From an uncultured Acidobacteriota bacterium (GTDB lineage: Bacteria; Acidobacteriota; Terriglobia; UBA7540): a stretch of DNA of 18,326 nt. The notes below the pieces were generated by a model, which was not told where the DNA came from, did not search any database, and saw nothing but the letters and a program-made list of their open reading frames with translations. Below are positions 1-9,069 of this stretch, piece by piece (position 1 is the stretch's first letter; each line of letters opens with the position of its first letter). The stretch is taken from assembly GCA_937900045.1 (NCBI GenBank), contig CALCEB010000120.1:1-18326 (forward strand), read 5' to 3'. A program made the position numbers and the translations under genes.

Positions 1-37
1 AGGCTGCGGCCTTTGACCCGGAAACCGGCGAAAAGCC

Positions 38-65
38 GCAGACTTCCTGGAAAACAGAAGTCTGC
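38..65. repeat. 9-bp inverted repeat (stem-loop)
   Basis: GCAGACTTC (38-46) and GAAGTCTGC (57-65) are perfect inverted complements around a 10-base loop. The hairpin lies exactly where the transposase similarity of the downstream fragment fades out. It therefore looks like a separate intergenic repeat that replaced or interrupted the 5' part of that gene. No second copy of this sequence is seen in the window. Confidence 0.55.
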
Positions 66-70
66 GCTAC

Positions 71-217
71 CTGCTGAGGGGCAAGGAGCGAAATTTCACG
101 GGCGAACATTTCTGGGCCCGTGGCTACGCGGTGTCCACCGTCGGATTCGAATTGGAGCAAGTCCGCCAGTACATCCGCGAACAGGAAGAAGCGGATGGAA
201 CCAGCGGAAAGTTCTGA
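71..217 (+). pseudogene. IS200/IS605-family transposase (TnpA), C-terminal remnant
   Basis: Reading the frame that ends at TGA 215-217 gives a peptide containing RNFTGEHFWARGYAVSTVG followed by VRQYIREQEE. This is the typical end of Y1-transposases of the IS200/IS605 group. The Tyr of QYIREQ and the Gln four residues later match the catalytic Tyr and its helper in that family (known for IS608 and ISDra2). The metal-binding HUH motif should lie about 60 residues upstream but is absent. The frame hits a stop at 14-16, and the sequence before about position 70 is an unrelated inverted repeat. I read this as a decayed 3' fragment of roughly 45 codons. The family assignment is fairly sure; the exact left boundary is not. 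Confidence 0.7.
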
Positions 218-264
218 TGCCGTGAAGCAAGGCGCGCTTGGCGCGACGCCTTAACCAACAACCC

Positions 265-365
265 GACCCCGTTTGACGGGGCCCTACTCATCAAGCCACC
301 CGCACTGCGGGTGGTGTCTGACTCTGTTAATTCTTCGGGAGGTAGGGCGGTTGAACAACCCGCCC
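265..365. repeat. Three consecutive stem-loops after the TnpA remnant
   Basis: Stem-loop 1 is CCCCG/CGGGG at 267-281 with a 5-base loop. Stem-loop 2 is a perfect 8-bp stem at 296-314 (CCACCCGC / GCGGGTGG) with a 3-base loop. Stem-loop 3 at 345-365 pairs GGGCGGTT with AACC(C)GCCC and leaves one bulged C. IS200/IS605 elements end in subterminal imperfect hairpins that their transposase recognises, so one of these may be the old right end. The third could also serve as a terminator for the minus-strand phosphoesterase, whose stop is at 395, but it lacks a clear U-tract. Confidence 0.45.
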
Positions 366-394
366 CACCCCAGGATGGCAAGAAAAGTGTCTGT

Positions 395-2284
395 TTAATT
401 TTGAGGTTGAGTATGCTTGTTAAAATTAAACATGTCCATCAGGTCGCTGATGGCAGGGCTGTTGGCCGGGACGTAAGGGTTGGCCTTGCTCGGAACCGGA
501 TTGGGCAGGTTGTCGATGCTCCGGCCGGTCAATGGCGATAATCCCCAGTTCTTCTCGATGAACTTCAGGATGGAAACGTGATCCGCATAACTGTGGTTAA
601 CGTGTCCACCCGCAGCGTAGCGAGATACCACGATTAAGGGAATGCGCGGTCCGTCGCCAAAGAAATCGACGGGTTGGACGTAACCGGAATCGTAGGCCCC
701 GCCGGACTCATCCACGGTGATGAAGATGGTGGTGTGTTGCCAGAGCTGCGGATTCGCCTGCACCTCGGTCACGATTTTCCTGACGAATGCCTCGAACAGC
801 TCCGGTTTGGATGAGGCGGGATGCCCATCCAGATAGCCATCCGGCTTCACGATTGCCACCGCCGGGAGGGTGCTGTTCTGAATGTCGGAGTAGAGGGGTT
901 CAATGTCCACCAGGTTATCAATCAATGAGGTGGTCATGATGGAGGTGGCGTACTGGAACGGATTGCAAATGTTGCAATAGACGTTGGAGAGCGGCGTGCC
1001 GGGATTGAATCCTTCTCCGTAGTACTTCCAGGAGATTTTCCGGGCGGCCAGCTCGTCGCCAATGGTCCGCACGGAAGATGGCGGGACGGTAAACGGCGCC
1101 GTATCGATCGTGCCATTGTTATTGTAACCGGGGTTGTAATTGTTGAGCAGGTAGTAGGTGGAGGGGGCGCAGTTGCCCTGGTTCCACGGTTTGTAAGGCA
1201 GCGCGTTTTCGTAGTCGAGGATTTGCCCCACGCCCGGTTGGGTAAGGTCCGAACAATTGCTGTAAGTCCCGCCGGAATAGCCGTCCTGTGTGTACCAGTT
1301 GTTGGTGCCCGGGGCGGGATTAGGATCTTCGATTTCGTTCGAGGGCGGCGTGAGAGGGTGGCCGATGCCGTCGCTGTACCACACGGCGTCGCCGGTGCCG
1401 ATGGCCACATGATTGGGTCCCGTACCGCCTTCAATCGCCTGGTGATAATTATCACTGACCGTATACTGGTCGGCGAGCGACTTGAAATACGGAACGTCGC
1501 CCTGGCTCATGTTGTAAAAGCCCAGGGAGTTGCCGCCATTGTGAGTAGTCTCGATGTTGAACGGATTCGGTTGTGGATCGCCGTTGCTTCCCGTTCCAAT
1601 GGTGGTGGCCACGTAGGGATAAAGGTCCATCTGGCAACCGGTGGGATTCTGCGGTGTTCCATTGGCCGCATTGCAATTGGCCTGTTGCCACATCTGGTAG
1701 AAGCGGTGAACCATATCCCCAATGTAATCGTGATAAGAAATGTACTTGGTGATCTGGAAAGGCCCGTTTGGCAGGTAATGCGGGAAACGGGTGTCCACGA
1801 CGTCATTGGGCAGCTTGGTGCCGCCGATGGTGAGCAGATAGGCGTCCTGGGGTAGAAGACCGGGTTCCGTTTCTTCTACCTGGGCTACGGTCTGGAAAAA
1901 GGGTTTGGTGGGGGCCGAACCAGTGTTGGGCCACGGTAGATTCGGGTATGGCCCTGTGACGGAGGGGTCCAGCTCATAGCTTGATGTGTCCGTGGCGTGC
2001 TGCTGAACTGCCAAGACATAGTTAGGGCCCGGCGTTCCGTCAGCGTTGACGATTCCTTTCGAAAGCAGATTGGAAACCGTCTGGCCTTTGGGCGGCTGAT
2101 AAACACCGAACAGATTGTCAAAGCTGTGATTTTCGCCAATGATCACGATCACGTGCTGAATCGGAGTTGCGGGATTGCCCAAGCCTGGTTTTTGCTGTGA
2201 GGTCTTGGCGCCCTGACCCAGCATGACCGAGGCAAGCAACAGGCTCCCCGCACCCATGGCGGCAAGGAACTTTACTTTCCTCAT
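395..2284 (-). CDS. Secreted phosphoesterase (phospholipase C / acid phosphatase AcpA-like family)
   Basis: This is a 629-residue protein of the alkaline-phosphatase-like phosphoesterase family that includes bacterial phospholipases C and acid phosphatase AcpA. It probably hydrolyses phosphomonoesters or phosphodiesters outside the cytoplasm. Residues 1-26 form a Sec-type signal peptide: basic MRKVK followed by a hydrophobic stretch. There is no twin-arginine motif. Residues 43-60 (HVIVIIGENHSFDNLFG) correspond to the family's metal-site start, usually ENRSFD. The C-terminal DESGGAYD (525-532), GPRIPLIVVS (545-554) and DHVSILKFIEKNWG (568-581) are the expected distal motifs. The family's usual DEHGG...YDH histidines are Ser here. 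The start ATG at 2284 has a good AGGAGG-like site 7 bases upstream (2292-2297), which settles the start. The gene stands alone. Substrate cannot be told from sequence. Confidence 0.88.
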   Translation of the reverse strand: MRKVKFLAAMGAGSLLLASVMLGQGAKTSQQKPGLGNPATPIQHVIVIIGENHSFDNLFGVYQPPKGQTVSNLLSKGIVNADGTPGPNYVLAVQQHATDTSSYELDPSVTGPYPNLPWPNTGSAPTKPFFQTVAQVEETEPGLLPQDAYLLTIGGTKLPNDVVDTRFPHYLPNGPFQITKYISYHDYIGDMVHRFYQMWQQANCNAANGTPQNPTGCQMDLYPYVATTIGTGSNGDPQPNPFNIETTHNGGNSLGFYNMSQGDVPYFKSLADQYTVSDNYHQAIEGGTGPNHVAIGTGDAVWYSDGIGHPLTPPSNEIEDPNPAPGTNNWYTQDGYSGGTYSNCSDLTQPGVGQILDYENALPYKPWNQGNCAPSTYYLLNNYNPGYNNNGTIDTAPFTVPPSSVRTIGDELAARKISWKYYGEGFNPGTPLSNVYCNICNPFQYATSIMTTSLIDNLVDIEPLYSDIQNSTLPAVAIVKPDGYLDGHPASSKPELFEAFVRKIVTEVQANPQLWQHTTIFITVDESGGAYDSGYVQPVDFFGDGPRIPLIVVSRYAAGGHVNHSYADHVSILKFIEKNWGLSPLTGRSIDNLPNPVPSKANPYVPANSPAISDLMDMFNFNKHTQPQN

Positions 2285-2365
2285 GCTTACTTCCTCCTTG
2301 ATTATTGAGTTGGGATGGCTGCCGCGCCTACTCCCAACGGGCGGCTGCTCCCTTTCTGCCTAAGA

Positions 2366-2394
2366 TTGACAGGAGACTTTTACAGGGATATTAA
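2366..2394 (+). promoter_or_regulatory. Possible sigma-70-type promoter without a following gene
   Basis: TTGACA (2366-2371) is a perfect -35 box, followed after 17 bases by TATTAA (2389-2394), which matches the -10 consensus at four of six positions. It points rightward into about 190 bases that have no convincing ORF. It could drive a small RNA, or be a chance match in a locally AT-rich stretch. Confidence 0.3.
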
Positions 2395-2584
2395 TGCTTG
2401 ATGAAGAAACCTTACATGGCATAGGACAGTGTTAAGTTTTCCGGCTTTTCGCGGCAGGTCTTCTGAAAAACGTTGATATGATGCTCACCCCGTGAAACGG
2501 CACGCCGGCCATGATGGAATGGGGCTCGGGCAAACAGTACGATAACCCTGAGCCGGTGGGCGCGAGTCCTTGCCTGGAAATGTT
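2395..2584. other. Non-coding stretch with a stem-loop
   Basis: No ORF here looks real on either strand. A stem pairs GGCTCGGG (2523-2530) with CCCTGAGCC (2546-2554), leaving one bulged A-equivalent position and a 15-base loop; a small CCGT-GAA-ACGG hairpin lies shortly before it. I compared this by eye with c-di-GMP, ZTP and cobalamin riboswitch cores and saw no convincing match. It may be a structured RNA downstream of the candidate promoter at 2366, or the remains of an older repeat. Confidence 0.25.
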
Positions 2585-2706
2585 GGTATTGGCGCAGTTT
2601 GTTTACTGTAGCGGGGCTCTATGAGCACCGAGCTTGGATCCCATGCGGTTTCCGGCACTCCCTGTCAGGGCAAGCTCCGGGCGCCGCTACAACAAACTGC
2701 GCCACC
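2585..2706. repeat. Palindromic interspersed element, copy A
   Basis: The left end GGCGCAGTTTGTT...TGTAGCGG (from 2591) is repeated inverted at the right end as CCGCTACAACAAACTGCGCC (2683-2702). The two ends differ only by a short insertion in the left arm. The interior shares GGTTTCCGGC and GGCAAGCTCCG with copy D at 8176-8300, so A and D are long forms of one family. No flanking direct repeat is visible, which suggests an older copy. Confidence 0.8.
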
Positions 2707-2721
2707 ATCTTTCATTGAAGC

Positions 2722-2763
2722 TACTTGACAAATATGTACAGATGCTGTAATATTTGTTAAGTA
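2722..2763 (+). promoter_or_regulatory. Palindromic promoter/operator
   Basis: TTGACA (2725-2730), a 17-base spacer and TAATAT (2748-2753) make a promoter facing the ORF at 2788. The whole region is also an almost perfect palindrome centred on ATG 2742-2744. The left arm is TACTTGACAAATATGTACAG and the right arm is CTGTAATATTTGTTAAGTA. They match except for one base pair (G2727 opposite T2758) and one extra G in the left arm. Both promoter boxes lie inside the arms, so a dimeric repressor bound here would block RNA polymerase. The regulator family cannot be named from the sequence. Confidence 0.6.
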
Positions 2764-2787
2764 ATTATACCCCGTGGAAGGCTGTTC

Positions 2788-3306
2788 ATGGGAGCTTCAA
2801 GTCCAATCCGGCCAATTTCGGACGAATGCCAACCTCTCGGCCAGCCAAGTGCGTTGGGAGTGGCTGTGGACCGGCATAAAGTCCAAAAATCAACCGGACC
2901 AAGGTCAGCCGCATCCAGGCGCCTTGAACAGTTGAACGCTTGCCCTGTAGCTTCATTTCTTGGAGCCAAGCCCAGCAGCCCGAAACATCCCCGAACCCCC
3001 TCCAAGGGCCAACGGAAGGAATGGGTTAAATCAGCTTTCGCCCGGATTCTTGTGGAAATGAACACTGCGGAACAGACATCCGTCCAGCCCCAGGAAGTCG
3101 ACAGCAGCCAGACGAACTCAATGGATTTAACGTCTTTGTTATCAAATGGATACACGGCTGAAGGTGAAAACGAACCCAATCAAGTCAACTTATTTGCGAT
3201 CAATCACTTAGTGCAAAATTGGGGCAGTTTTTGGACAAATTCAAACAGGGGACGGTTGGAGCTATTGCAGATTCGGCTTTGCAGGGTTTTTTGCCATTTT
3301 GGATAG
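2788..3306 (+). CDS. Hypothetical protein, 172 residues, unrecognised
   Basis: I do not recognise this protein. The case for it being real is positional: the palindromic promoter at 2722-2763 points at it, and GGAAGG (2776-2781) sits six bases before the ATG. Residues 33-39 (QKSTGPR) recall a short motif in poorly characterised proteins of some soil bacteria (KSTGPRTxEGK), but the similarity stops there. The N-terminal two thirds is rich in Pro, Ser, Arg and Lys, the rest in Asn, Gln and Glu, with no membrane segment or signal peptide. A competing ORF lies antisense at 2757-3179. The stop codon is formed at the junction with repeat copy B: the last T of GGAT joins AG of the element. Without the insertion the next codon would have been TGA, so the length is unchanged. 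It may be a genuine orphan gene or chance open sequence. Confidence 0.3.
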   Translation: MGASSPIRPISDECQPLGQPSALGVAVDRHKVQKSTGPRSAASRRLEQLNACPVASFLGAKPSSPKHPRTPSKGQRKEWVKSAFARILVEMNTAEQTSVQPQEVDSSQTNSMDLTSLLSNGYTAEGENEPNQVNLFAINHLVQNWGSFWTNSNRGRLELLQIRLCRVFCHFG

Positions 3307-3411
3307 TGGCGCAGTTCGCTGTAGCGGCGCTCTATGAGCGCCGGAAACCCTTGAGGATCCAAGTTCGGCGCTCATAGAGCGCCGCTACAGCAAGCAAACT
3401 GAGACACCACC
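3302..3411. mobile_element. Palindromic MITE-like element, copy B, with target-site duplication
   Basis: This 110-bp element starts GATAGTGGCGCAGTTCGCTG and ends in the inverted equivalent. The inner 26 bases of each arm (3318-3343 on the left; the same sequence inverted ends at the CAGC of the right arm) are identical. It is bounded by the direct repeat CCATTTTG at 3294-3301 and 3412-3419, and the identity continues for GAT on each side. An exact duplication right at both borders is the mark of transposition. The element has no coding capacity, so it would depend on a transposase elsewhere. Confidence 0.8.
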
Positions 3412-3631
3412 CCATTTTGGATGATCCGCAAGCGGTTGCCGGACTCTGTGCTTGGGCATGTGTCAGGGGAAGAGCGGACGTCTGCGGGGCAGCTCAGGCA
3501 AAAATTAAGATTGGCAGTGAATTGTGAATAAGTTATCTCATTGGGAGCATCAGGAAAGCGTCTTATTAAACAAACCGGCAACCCTGAACTTACGGGAATG
3601 CACAGAAGCCTCACCTCAGGGTAATCCCCGA

Positions 3632-6487
<2,856 letters not shown>

Positions 6488-6602
6488 TTCTTGGGTCAAA
6501 GCTTCCTGAATGAAAAGCCCGCAGTGGCAAGGTCGAAATGGTGAACGGAATAAGATCACGATCCACTGTAAACCTGTAAAAAAGCGAGTTTCTGGCATAA
6601 TC

Positions 6603-6690
6603 GGAAGTGGTACATTTTCGCTGCTGTAGCGGCGGCCTCTGGCCGCCGACCTTTAATCTTCAATATCTTTCGGCGCTCGATGAGCACCGA
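6603..6690. repeat. Palindromic interspersed element, copy C (degenerate)
   Basis: Starting GGAAGTGG, this copy carries GCTGTAGCGG, then a perfect 8-bp hairpin CGGCGGCC-TCT-GGCCGCCG (6630-6648). A diverged right half follows (CGGCGCTCGATGAGCACCGA, 6671-6690). It clearly belongs to the same family as copies A, B, D and E, but the right end is eroded and no target duplication is visible. Confidence 0.6.
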
Positions 6691-6718
6691 CTGAAGTTTC
6701 TACCTTCGGGCGGCCAGC

Positions 6719-6893
6719 CTGTCATTCTGAGTCCTCGCCTGTTATCCTGAGCCCTTCGCCGTCATCCTGAGCGAAGTGAAGGATCTCGGTATTTCTGCTC
6801 AGGGTAAGCGCCGCGAAGCATCTCCAGTTCGTTCGCTGCCGAAGAAGACGTCAAATACAGTGATTCTTCGCTACGATCGCCCCTGAATGACAG
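6719..6893. repeat. Second intergenic repeat with 20-bp tandem units
   Basis: The segment is bounded by inverted ends CTGTCATTCTGAG (from 6719) and CTGAATGACAG (6883-6893). It begins with three tandem 20-base units at 6721, 6741 and 6761, each starting GTYATYCTGAG. The third continues as GCGAAGTGAAGGATCTC, and GATTCTTCGCTACGATC before the right end is its inverted, diverged counterpart. Sequences of this GTCATCCTGAGCGAAG type are common intergenic repeats in several environmental phyla, from general knowledge. With copy C it fills most of the gap between 6488 and 6939, where no gene is seen. Confidence 0.6.
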
Positions 6894-6939
6894 CACTGGA
6901 GGCTCGGCTGACTAACGCCGTCCGAGGTATCATGGAGCT

Positions 6940-8115
6940 ATGACCCGCCAAATCCTCCATGTCGATATGGACGCTTTCTATGTTTCCGTTGAGGAACTGG
7001 AAGATCCCTCGCTTACCGGCAAGGCGGTGATTGTCGGAGGCGACCCGGAGGGCCGTGGCGTGGTGGCGTCCGCAAGCTACGAGGCCCGCAAGTTCGGCGT
7101 GCATTCGGCGATGCCGCTGCAACAGGCGAAACGGCTTTGCCCGAAAGCGATTTTTCTGCGGGGGCGCTACGACAAATACGGCGAGTATTCCCACAAGATT
7201 CACCAGATTTTCCTGGGATTCACTCCGGTGGTTGAGATGGTGAGCGTAGATGAAGCCTATCTCGATCTCACGGGCTGCGAGCGGTTGCACGGCCCCTTGC
7301 TGCGCGCCGCGGACACTCTGATCCGGACCGTGAAACAGGCGACAGGATTGCGCTGCTCCGTGGGCGCGTCGGGCTCGCACATCGTTTCTAAAATTGCGTC
7401 AGACCAGGCCAAGCCGCACGGTTTGCTTTGCATTTTTTCGGGCTGTGAGGCGGCGTTTCTGGCGCCGCTACCCATTCGCCGCATGCCGGGAGTGGGCAAA
7501 GTCAGCGAACCCAAGCTCCAGGCTTTGGGTATCAAAACGATCGGCGACGTACAACGGCAGAGCCCGGAAAAACTCCAACAACAGTTCGGCAAATTTGGAG
7601 AATGGCTTCATCGCAAGGCTTTCGGTCAGGATATTGAAGCTTACGCGTGGCATGAGGAGGCTCGATCCATTAGCCACGAGACGACATTCTCCATTGATGT
7701 CGCCGATCTCGAAACCATTCAGCAAACCCTTTCCGGGCTTTCGCAGCGTCTCGGCCACCGGCTTCGCCACCACCGTTACATGGCTCGCACCATCGGGCTG
7801 AAGCTTCGATACTCGAACTTCCAGACCGTTTCGCGGGAGCGCACACTCCCCCAGGCAACGGGTTTCGACCACGAGATTTATAGAGCGGCTCTCGAACTCT
7901 TCCAGGCCACGTACGATCGCAGCCAGAAGGTCCGGCTGCTGGGTGTGCGCGCCTCCAACCTGGCTACGGAAATGCGCCAGGCGAGTCTGCTCGATCGTGA
8001 GCGCGAGCAGAAAATGGGCCGGGCCCTCGAAACCGCCGATCAATTGCGGGACCGCTTCGGGTTTGACGCCGTGCGGTTTGCGCGATCATTGGAAAAGGGA
8101 AAAGAACGAGCATAG
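6940..8115 (+). CDS. dinB: DNA polymerase IV (Y-family translesion polymerase)
   Basis: At 391 residues this is a full-length Y-family polymerase, which copies past damaged bases with low fidelity. The metal-binding acidic residues are visible in HVDMDAFYVSVE (D9) and SVDEAYLDL (D104, E105). F13 is at the steric-gate position, and SKIASDQAKPHG (150-161) is the conserved palm loop. The helix-hairpin-helix region MPGVGKVSEPKLQALGI (182-198) and a little-finger domain (about 245-350) follow. QASLLD (357-362) resembles a beta-clamp-binding peptide, followed by a 29-residue tail. The ATG at 6940 is two bases after GGAG, unusually close; AGGT about 11 bases upstream may serve instead. It is a lone gene after a repeat-filled gap. 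I see no recognisable LexA box, so SOS control cannot be claimed. Confidence 0.95.
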   Translation: MTRQILHVDMDAFYVSVEELEDPSLTGKAVIVGGDPEGRGVVASASYEARKFGVHSAMPLQQAKRLCPKAIFLRGRYDKYGEYSHKIHQIFLGFTPVVEMVSVDEAYLDLTGCERLHGPLLRAADTLIRTVKQATGLRCSVGASGSHIVSKIASDQAKPHGLLCIFSGCEAAFLAPLPIRRMPGVGKVSEPKLQALGIKTIGDVQRQSPEKLQQQFGKFGEWLHRKAFGQDIEAYAWHEEARSISHETTFSIDVADLETIQQTLSGLSQRLGHRLRHHRYMARTIGLKLRYSNFQTVSRERTLPQATGFDHEIYRAALELFQATYDRSQKVRLLGVRASNLATEMRQASLLDREREQKMGRALETADQLRDRFGFDAVRFARSLEKGKERA

Positions 8116-8175
8116 GAGTGACAGGTCAAGTTCATCCGCCGCCACAGTAACAGGACTGCAACATTCTCCTTGCGG

Positions 8176-8300
8176 TGATAGTGGCGAAGTTGGTTTGCTG
8201 TAGCGGCGGTCTATGACCGCCGAACTTTATTTCTCAACGGTTTCCGGCGCCCCCTGTCACGGCAAGCTCCGAGCCCCACTATAGCGAACTGCGCCACTAC
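8176..8300. mobile_element. Palindromic MITE-like element, copy D, with target-site duplication
   Basis: This 125-bp copy has left end TGATAGTGGCGAAGTTGG and an inverted right end GCGAACTGCGCCACTAC. Its interior matches copy A. It is flanked by exact CCTTGCGG at 8168-8175 and 8301-8308. It fills most of the 270-base gap between the polymerase IV gene and the kinase operon. Confidence 0.78.
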
Positions 8301-8385
8301 CCTTGCGGGGGCCAACTTTCCTCTGGATACCGGTTGTGATAACTTCTTAGTCAGAGTTGTTTTAGTGGAAGAACGGGAGTAACGA

Positions 8386-9069
8386 TTGAAACGGTACGGC
8401 GAGCACCGGTTTCCTGGAAAACTCTTTGTGGTTGAAGGTATTGATGGGTCCGGGAAGTCCACTCAAATCATGCTCCTCAATGAGTGGTTGAAGTCGGAAG
8501 GCTACGGCGTGGTATTCAGCGAATGGAATTCATCGCCGCTGGTCCGCGACATCACGCGGCGGGGCAAAAAGAAGCAAATGCTGGCCCCCTCCACCTTCAG
8601 CCTGATCCACGCCACCGACTTCGCCGATCGCATGGAGCACAACATCATTCCGCTGCTCAAGGCCGGGGCGGTGGTGCTGTGCGACCGCTACATCTATACG
8701 GCCTTCGCCCGCGATGTGGTGCGAGGCATGGAACCCAAGTGGGTGCGCGAGCTCTATGCCTTTGCGGTGAAGCCCACCGTGGCTTTTTATTTCCGGGTAT
8801 CGTTGGAAGTGGCGATGAAGCGCATCCTGGTGGGCCGGAATGGATTCAAATATTATGAGGCCGGAATGGACCTGGACCTGAGCGAGGACCCCGATGAGAG
8901 TTTCCACCTGTTTCAAGGGCGCATTCTGGATGAGTACGAAAAGATGATCGCGGAGTTTGACTTGATGGTGATTGACGCGGCCTTGCCGATTGAGGCGCAG
9001 CAATCTCAAATGCGCCAGATTGTCAGGGGACGATTGACCCAAGCCAAGAGGTTGAGGGTGGCGCCTTGA
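8386..9069 (+). CDS. Thymidylate-kinase-like P-loop kinase, intact Walker A (first of pair)
   Basis: This 227-residue P-loop nucleoside-monophosphate-kinase-fold protein is closest to thymidylate kinases, which convert dTMP to dTDP with ATP. Walker A is EGIDGSGKST (17-26) with K24, and the DRY motif is D100-Y102. The usual TMP-kinase segments after these are changed: FSEWNSSP replaces TREPGG, and DRYIYTAFARD replaces DRYxxSSxAYQG. KYYEAGMDLDLSED (155-168) occupies the lid region. Natural substrate is therefore uncertain. The start must be TTG 8386, because an in-frame TAA lies at 8380-8382 and the P-loop begins ten residues in. GGGAG about 6 bases upstream is a good ribosome site. Its stop overlaps the start of the next gene, which encodes a paralogue, so the two are translated together and probably interact. 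Confidence 0.85.
   Translation: MKRYGEHRFPGKLFVVEGIDGSGKSTQIMLLNEWLKSEGYGVVFSEWNSSPLVRDITRRGKKKQMLAPSTFSLIHATDFADRMEHNIIPLLKAGAVVLCDRYIYTAFARDVVRGMEPKWVRELYAFAVKPTVAFYFRVSLEVAMKRILVGRNGFKYYEAGMDLDLSEDPDESFHLFQGRILDEYEKMIAEFDLMVIDAALPIEAQQSQMRQIVRGRLTQAKRLRVAP

Noticed and set aside
1223..1855. 210-residue open frame on the plus strand inside the phosphoesterase gene
   Set aside because: It is antisense to a clear conserved protein and has the composition expected of a shadow frame.
2493..2575. Possible c-di-GMP or ZTP riboswitch
   Set aside because: Short pieces such as GGCAAAC and GAGCCGG look suggestive, but the required core pairing and conserved order are not there, and no suitable gene follows.
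7468..8043. 191-residue minus-strand frame inside dinB
   Set aside because: It is antisense to conserved polymerase motifs and has no ribosome site or family resemblance.
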